Positions 60,326-64,000 of a stretch of 64,000 bases of DNA are shown piece after piece. The position numbers were made by a program, and so were the translations under genes. The notes under the pieces are model-generated. The model made no database searches. It was not told the origin of the DNA and was given only the letters and a program-made list of their open reading frames with translations. This DNA comes from Pedobacter roseus (GTDB lineage Bacteria; Bacteroidota; Bacteroidia; Sphingobacteriales; Sphingobacteriaceae): NCBI RefSeq assembly GCF_014395225.1, contig NZ_CP060723.1, forward strand, positions 2,046,001-2,110,000. Direction: 5' to 3'. Each line of letters opens with the position of its first letter. The first letter of the stretch is position 1.

Positions 60326-60892
60326 ATGAAGGATGTATATTTAAGCAAAAGTGATGAAGATTTAATGTCTTTGTTGGTAAATCAAGACAGCCTTGCACTG
60401 GAGACCCTTTTTAACAGGTACTATCCTGCTTTATGCAAATTTACTTCTATTTACATTAAAGATTACAACAAGGCTGAAGAGCTTATTGCTGATCTTTTTA
60501 TGAAACTCTGGGACAAAAGAAACGAACTTCAGATTAAATCGATCAAAAAATACCTGTTTACTGCTGCAAAGAATATAGCTTTTAATGAAATTCAACGTGT
60601 AAAACTTCATATTTTAAGTATTAACGATCGGGAAGATACACTCGATTATCCGGATACTTATTTAAATCCCCACGAACAACTGACCAGCAGGGAATCCTAT
60701 TCTGAAATTATGGCTCTGATTAATCTGTTGCCCGATCGGCAACGGGAAGTGCTTTTAATGAGCCGCATTGATATGCTCGAGAAAAATATTATTGCCGATT
60801 TATTGGGTATTTCGGTTAGAACTGTAGAAACCTTACTATATCAGGCCGTGAAAAATTTCAGATCGCTCACCACTGACCGATCGGAGATCTAA
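60326..60892 (+). CDS. ECF RNA polymerase sigma factor, FecI/SigV-like (Bacteroidota PUL type)
   Basis: This 188-residue sigma factor has region 2 SLALETLFNRYYPALCKFTSIYIKDYNKAEELIADLFMKLWDKR and region 4 LPDRQREVLLMSRIDMLEKNIIADLLGISVRTVETLLYQAVKNF. It would direct RNA polymerase to the downstream receptor genes. The start at 60326 keeps the conserved SDEDLMSLL opening. A FecR anti-sigma gene follows after a 508-bp gap, and a SusC-like receptor after that. Confidence 0.93.
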   Translation: MKDVYLSKSDEDLMSLLVNQDSLALETLFNRYYPALCKFTSIYIKDYNKAEELIADLFMKLWDKRNELQIKSIKKYLFTAAKNIAFNEIQRVKLHILSINDREDTLDYPDTYLNPHEQLTSRESYSEIMALINLLPDRQREVLLMSRIDMLEKNIIADLLGISVRTVETLLYQAVKNFRSLTTDRSEI

Positions 60893-61400
60893 TTCTATTT
60901 CCTTTTTTTGCCGGCAAAGTGCACACGATTGAACTCCAATCGTCCTAAAAAGATTATTTATCTAAATATAATTTACATCTGATTTTTGGAAAGGCAGGTT
61001 CAGTTTTCTATAGGGTGGCAGTCCCGTTTTTTGATACGAGTTTCGATGAAGGATCGGAAGCTCTTCCCTGCATCCGATAGCTATCGGATCGGGTTTAGTT
61101 AACCCATGAAGGTGCTCAGGAATTAAAGTACAGGCTATTGTACCTAAACCCGACAGCAGCAGATCCCGATTTTTTCAATCGGGATGTAGCGGATGGCGGG
61201 GCTAAAGGATCTATGAAACACTGACCATTCATTTTCAAATCAAAAGCATTTATATTTTTCCCTGATTAAAACAACCCTTCAACATTATTAATCTATTTAG
61301 GTCACCCTTTATACTTAACGATTTGTTAACAATAACTTGATCTTTTTCGCTACGTATAGGCGTCCATTAATCTGTCTTACCTCCAGAACCGCATTACTAA
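60893..61400. other. 508-bp gap between the sigma and FecR genes, with palindromic repeats
   Basis: ATCCGATAGCTATCGGAT (61072-61089) is a perfect 18-bp palindrome. ATCCCGATT (61163-61171) pairs with AATCGGGAT (61177-61185). Both words recur in other gaps (46.2 and 49.4 kb). No coding frame is supported. A FecI-type target promoter could lie just before 61401, but no consensus can be assigned. Confidence 0.5.
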
Positions 61401-62402
61401 ATGGACGAACGTTACTACAAATTAATAGAAGATTACAGCAAGAAAACCATTGGCAGTGAAGATTTAACTGATTTACTGATTTGGGTTGGAAGCAGTCAGC
61501 AGAATCAGCAGATTTTCAGGGAAACTTTACAGGCCTTTGAAGCAGCAGATTATTCCCTGAAAAAACCCGTTAATCAACAGAAAAGCTGGTCGGCCATTCA
61601 GCAACATATCGAAAAAAGTGCTGATCAGGCACCAATTGTAAAGAAGATCAGCTATCGTAAGTATTTTACTATAGCTGCTGCGATAGTGGTTATCGCTTTC
61701 TTGCCAGTGCTCTATTTCAATACCTATCAGCCAAAAAAGGCAGAAGTTGTGGCTTACAATGAAATTTACAATCCGCGTGGGCAGAAAAGGCTGGTGACCA
61801 TGCCCGACGGTTCTAATATCTATTTAAACGGCGACAGTAAAATTCGTTACGCACTCAATTTTAATACCACCAGCAAACGGATTGTTTATTTAGAAGGAGA
61901 AGCTTTTTTTGATGTGCAACACCGCACCAAACAACCTTTTATAGTACATACCGGGAAAGTAAGCACTACTGTTTTGGGTACTTCATTTAATATTAATGCT
62001 TATCCATCTTTAAAAAACATCACCATCACCGTGCAAACTGGTAAAGTAGGGGTGCTGTTTAAAAATAAAGACAAAACATCACCTGTTCAGTTTCTTTTAC
62101 CAAATGAACAGCTTACCATTAATAAAAACAATGGGCAAACGACCAAAAAGCTAGTAAATGCGATCGATTTTGATAGCTGGAGGGAATACAAAATCTTTTT
62201 TTACGATAAACCCCTGAGCGAAATTGCTGAAGTTATTGCACGTGAGTATGACCTTGATATTGAAATTAAAACCGAAGCTTTAAAAGAAGTAAAGCTTACC
62301 GCAAAATTTGATAAATGTTCGGCAAAGCAGATTATGGATGTAATTGCAAAGCTATCGGACTCAAAATATAAAATCTATGAAAGTAAAGTAATCATTTATT
62401 AA
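61401..62402 (+). CDS. FecR-family anti-sigma factor
   Basis: This 333-residue protein has a cytoplasmic N-terminal part (DERYYKLIEDYSKKTIGSEDLTDLL), one TM (YFTIAAAIVVIAFLPVLYF, about residues 89-107), a periplasmic FecR domain (GQKRLVTMPDGSNIYLNGDSKIRY, EGEAFFDVQHRTKQPFIVHTGKVSTTVLGTSFNI) and a C-terminal DUF4974 domain (FYDKPLSEIAEVIAREYDLDIEI). It passes the signal from the receptor to the sigma factor upstream. Confidence 0.95.
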   Translation: MDERYYKLIEDYSKKTIGSEDLTDLLIWVGSSQQNQQIFRETLQAFEAADYSLKKPVNQQKSWSAIQQHIEKSADQAPIVKKISYRKYFTIAAAIVVIAFLPVLYFNTYQPKKAEVVAYNEIYNPRGQKRLVTMPDGSNIYLNGDSKIRYALNFNTTSKRIVYLEGEAFFDVQHRTKQPFIVHTGKVSTTVLGTSFNINAYPSLKNITITVQTGKVGVLFKNKDKTSPVQFLLPNEQLTINKNNGQTTKKLVNAIDFDSWREYKIFFYDKPLSEIAEVIAREYDLDIEIKTEALKEVKLTAKFDKCSAKQIMDVIAKLSDSKYKIYESKVIIY

Positions 62403-62525
62403 CGATAAACTATAAAGATAGATATGATATAAAATTACTAAACCGAAAAATGGCTCGAAATGCTGGACACATTTCAAGCCCTGTAAACTGTATACTCATT
62501 TGACAAAGTAAAACTTAGTAAAGAT

Positions 62526-64000
62526 ATGAAAATTAATACCCGATGGATCAAAAAATTCCATCAGTATCCCTCAAAAGTTATGGTGATTATGGCCATAATG
62601 ATGTTGAATCTGCTCTCTTTCTCATTATGTACCCATGCACAAAGCGATAAGAAATTTCTGTTCGAAGCGGATGGCATGACACTAAAAAAAGCTTTTGAAA
62701 CTTTAGAAAAGCTCAGCGGCAATCATATTGCCTATAACAACAACCAGCTCGATGATCAGAAGAGGGTTTATGTTTCAAGAGGAACAAGATCTGTATATGA
62801 AGTGCTCGATCTGCTTTTAAAAGGCTTGCCATTTACTTATAAGTCAGGCGGCGCAGGCAACATCCTCATTACCTCAAAAAACACATCTACAGGCAATCTT
62901 AGCGGTAAAGTTGTTGATGAAAACAATGAACCGATACCGGCTGCAACAATAAAAATTGTAGAGTTGAATGTATTGGGACAAACCAATAACAATGGAAGTT
63001 TTAGTTTTAACGTAGCACCTGGCATTTATACAGTAGAGGCAAGATTTATTTCTTACGAAATTGCCAAAAGGCAACAGGTAAAGGTGAACGTTGGTGGAAC
63101 CACTAATGTTAATTTTAAACTGGTGCAAGCTGATAATTCATTAAACGAAGTGGTGGTAACTGCCTTAGGTATTAAGAGGCAGGAAAAAGCTTTGGGTTAT
63201 GCGGTAACTAAAATTGATAGTAACCAGTTAACGGACGCTGTTTCTACCAACTGGACGGACGCTCTTTCGGGCAAGGTTGCAGGTTTAAATTTGATCAGAT
63301 CAAACAGTGGTCCTGCGGGTTCAAACAAAATTATTTTAAGGGGCGAAAATAACCTGACTGGTGATAATGAAGCGCTAATTGTTTTGGATGGGGTAGTAAT
63401 CAATAATAGTGGTGGCAGACGTACAGCCAATAGTTCAGACGGTGTTTATGGTACCGGAAGTGATAACATGCCTGCCGATTATGGAAGTTCTATCAACGAT
63501 ATCAACCCGGAAGATATTGAAAGTGTAACTGTATTAAAAGGTCCGGGTGCTGCCGCTTTATATGGACAACGTGGTGCAAATGGAGCGATTATCATTACCA
63601 CAAAATCGGGTAACTCAAAGCATAAAAAAGTAAATATCAGATTTACTTCCAACGGGTCTTTCGAAGAGGTTAACCGCTGGCCTGATATGCAATACGAGTA
63701 TGGTCAGGGACTAGATGGTGCAGCCTATTATTCGTATGGTGCAAGCGCCGATGGTGCAAGTACAAGTGGAACCAGTTCGGCTTACGGACCACGTTTTGAT
63801 GGCCAAATGTTTTTCCAATACGATCCGGTGACACAAACTGGGGGTAAAACCAGAACACCCTGGGTGCCTTATAAAAACCAGATCAGGGATTTCTTTAGCA
63901 CAGGCGAAAATTTAACCAACTCACTGAGTTTAGATGGACGTTACAAAAACACCACTGCCCGTTTTTCGGTTACCAACCAGAACAATACCTGGATTGTACC
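62526..64000 (+). CDS. SusC/RagA-type TonB-linked outer-membrane receptor with STN domain, 5' part
   Basis: The gene runs off the window; 491 codons are present. A long signal peptide (MVIMAIMMLNLLSFSLCTHAQ, about residues 18-38) precedes an STN domain (about 40-110, MTLKKAFETLEKLSGNHIAYN), a CarboxypepD_reg domain (about 124-205, LSGKVVDENNEPIPAATIKI) and the plug (from NEVVVTALGIKRQEKALGYAV at about 208 to KGPGAAALYGQRGANGAIIITTKSG). The STN domain shows it can signal to the FecR protein 123 bp upstream. It would import a glycan with a SusD partner beyond the window. Confidence 0.95.
   Translation, partial: MKINTRWIKKFHQYPSKVMVIMAIMMLNLLSFSLCTHAQSDKKFLFEADGMTLKKAFETLEKLSGNHIAYNNNQLDDQKRVYVSRGTRSVYEVLDLLLKGLPFTYKSGGAGNILITSKNTSTGNLSGKVVDENNEPIPAATIKIVELNVLGQTNNNGSFSFNVAPGIYTVEARFISYEIAKRQQVKVNVGGTTNVNFKLVQADNSLNEVVVTALGIKRQEKALGYAVTKIDSNQLTDAVSTNWTDALSGKVAGLNLIRSNSGPAGSNKIILRGENNLTGDNEALIVLDGVVINNSGGRRTANSSDGVYGTGSDNMPADYGSSINDINPEDIESVTVLKGPGAAALYGQRGANGAIIITTKSGNSKHKKVNIRFTSNGSFEEVNRWPDMQYEYGQGLDGAAYYSYGASADGASTSGTSSAYGPRFDGQMFFQYDPVTQTGGKTRTPWVPYKNQIRDFFSTGENLTNSLSLDGRYKNTTARFSVTNQNNTWIV

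Overview
The window looks like chromosomal DNA of a Bacteroidota bacterium, most likely family Sphingobacteriaceae (Pedobacter-like). The reasons are the many promoters with a TAnnTTTG -7 element (several with TTG or TTTG 17-19 nt upstream), the lack of Shine-Dalgarno-like starts, a SusC/RagA receptor with its FecI/FecR regulators, prolyl oligopeptidases, a short Hc1-like histone and A+T-rich intergenic DNA. The species is inferred, not shown. No phage, complete insertion sequence, CRISPR array or rRNA was seen.

Layout. 1-9.2 kb: a co-directional uronate-polysaccharide operon (acyltransferase-like membrane protein, GH2, alginate-lyase-superfamily lyase, GH88, GH30, fructuronate-reductase-like SDR, mannonate dehydratase UxuA), which would take a glucuronate-containing glycan to 2-keto-3-deoxygluconate. 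9.2-13.5 kb: REP-like repeats, tRNA-Arg(TCT), a lipoprotein deacetylase, a divergent HxlR/flavin-oxidoreductase pair with a palindrome between them, tRNA-Pro(GGG) and possible small secreted peptides. 13.5-19.5 kb: trehalose synthesis from maltodextrin, treZ overlapping a fused treY-malQ. 19.5-24 kb: histone-like protein, a candidate small RNA, a CDF metal transporter, a lipoprotein gene with a (TC)6 tract that puts it out of frame, and a MaoC hydratase preceded by a decayed ORF. 24-30.5 kb: MacB/FtsX-type permease, a TonB receptor with a promoter-embedded palindrome, a 15-copy heptanucleotide tandem repeat and a thioesterase frameshifted in an A8 run.

30.8-45.9 kb is mostly minus strand: SpmA-SpmB fusion, S9 peptidase, yidC-pyrG, a small DinB/HAD/DGHHR-motif cluster, a MarR-GNAT fusion with an operator-like palindrome, kdsB, deoxynucleoside kinase and trpS. 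46.4-54.2 kb holds plsC-gatC, an ABC ATPase, a cobalamin adenosyltransferase, small conserved proteins, ispD, queA, a second MacB-type permease and a broken VapBC-like toxin-antitoxin pair. 54.2-58.9 kb is the oxidative pentose phosphate block (glucokinase-gnd-zwf-pgl, minus strand). 59-64 kb holds a sterol-desaturase-family protein and a FecI-FecR-SusC(STN) cassette that runs off the end.

Two themes go beyond gene content. First, several genes are broken or switched by one or two bases in simple repeats (22.4 kb and 30.4 kb) or by small deletions (vapC remnant). Second, intergenic spacers carry self-complementary repeats built from a shared vocabulary (REP-like doublets at 9.35 and 49.3 kb, GATATGAGA/TCTCATATC hairpins, CTATGGA heptamers, GATAGCTATC palindromes). 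Several apparent TTG starts here are really the TTTG of the -7 box, so starts were moved to the following ATG.
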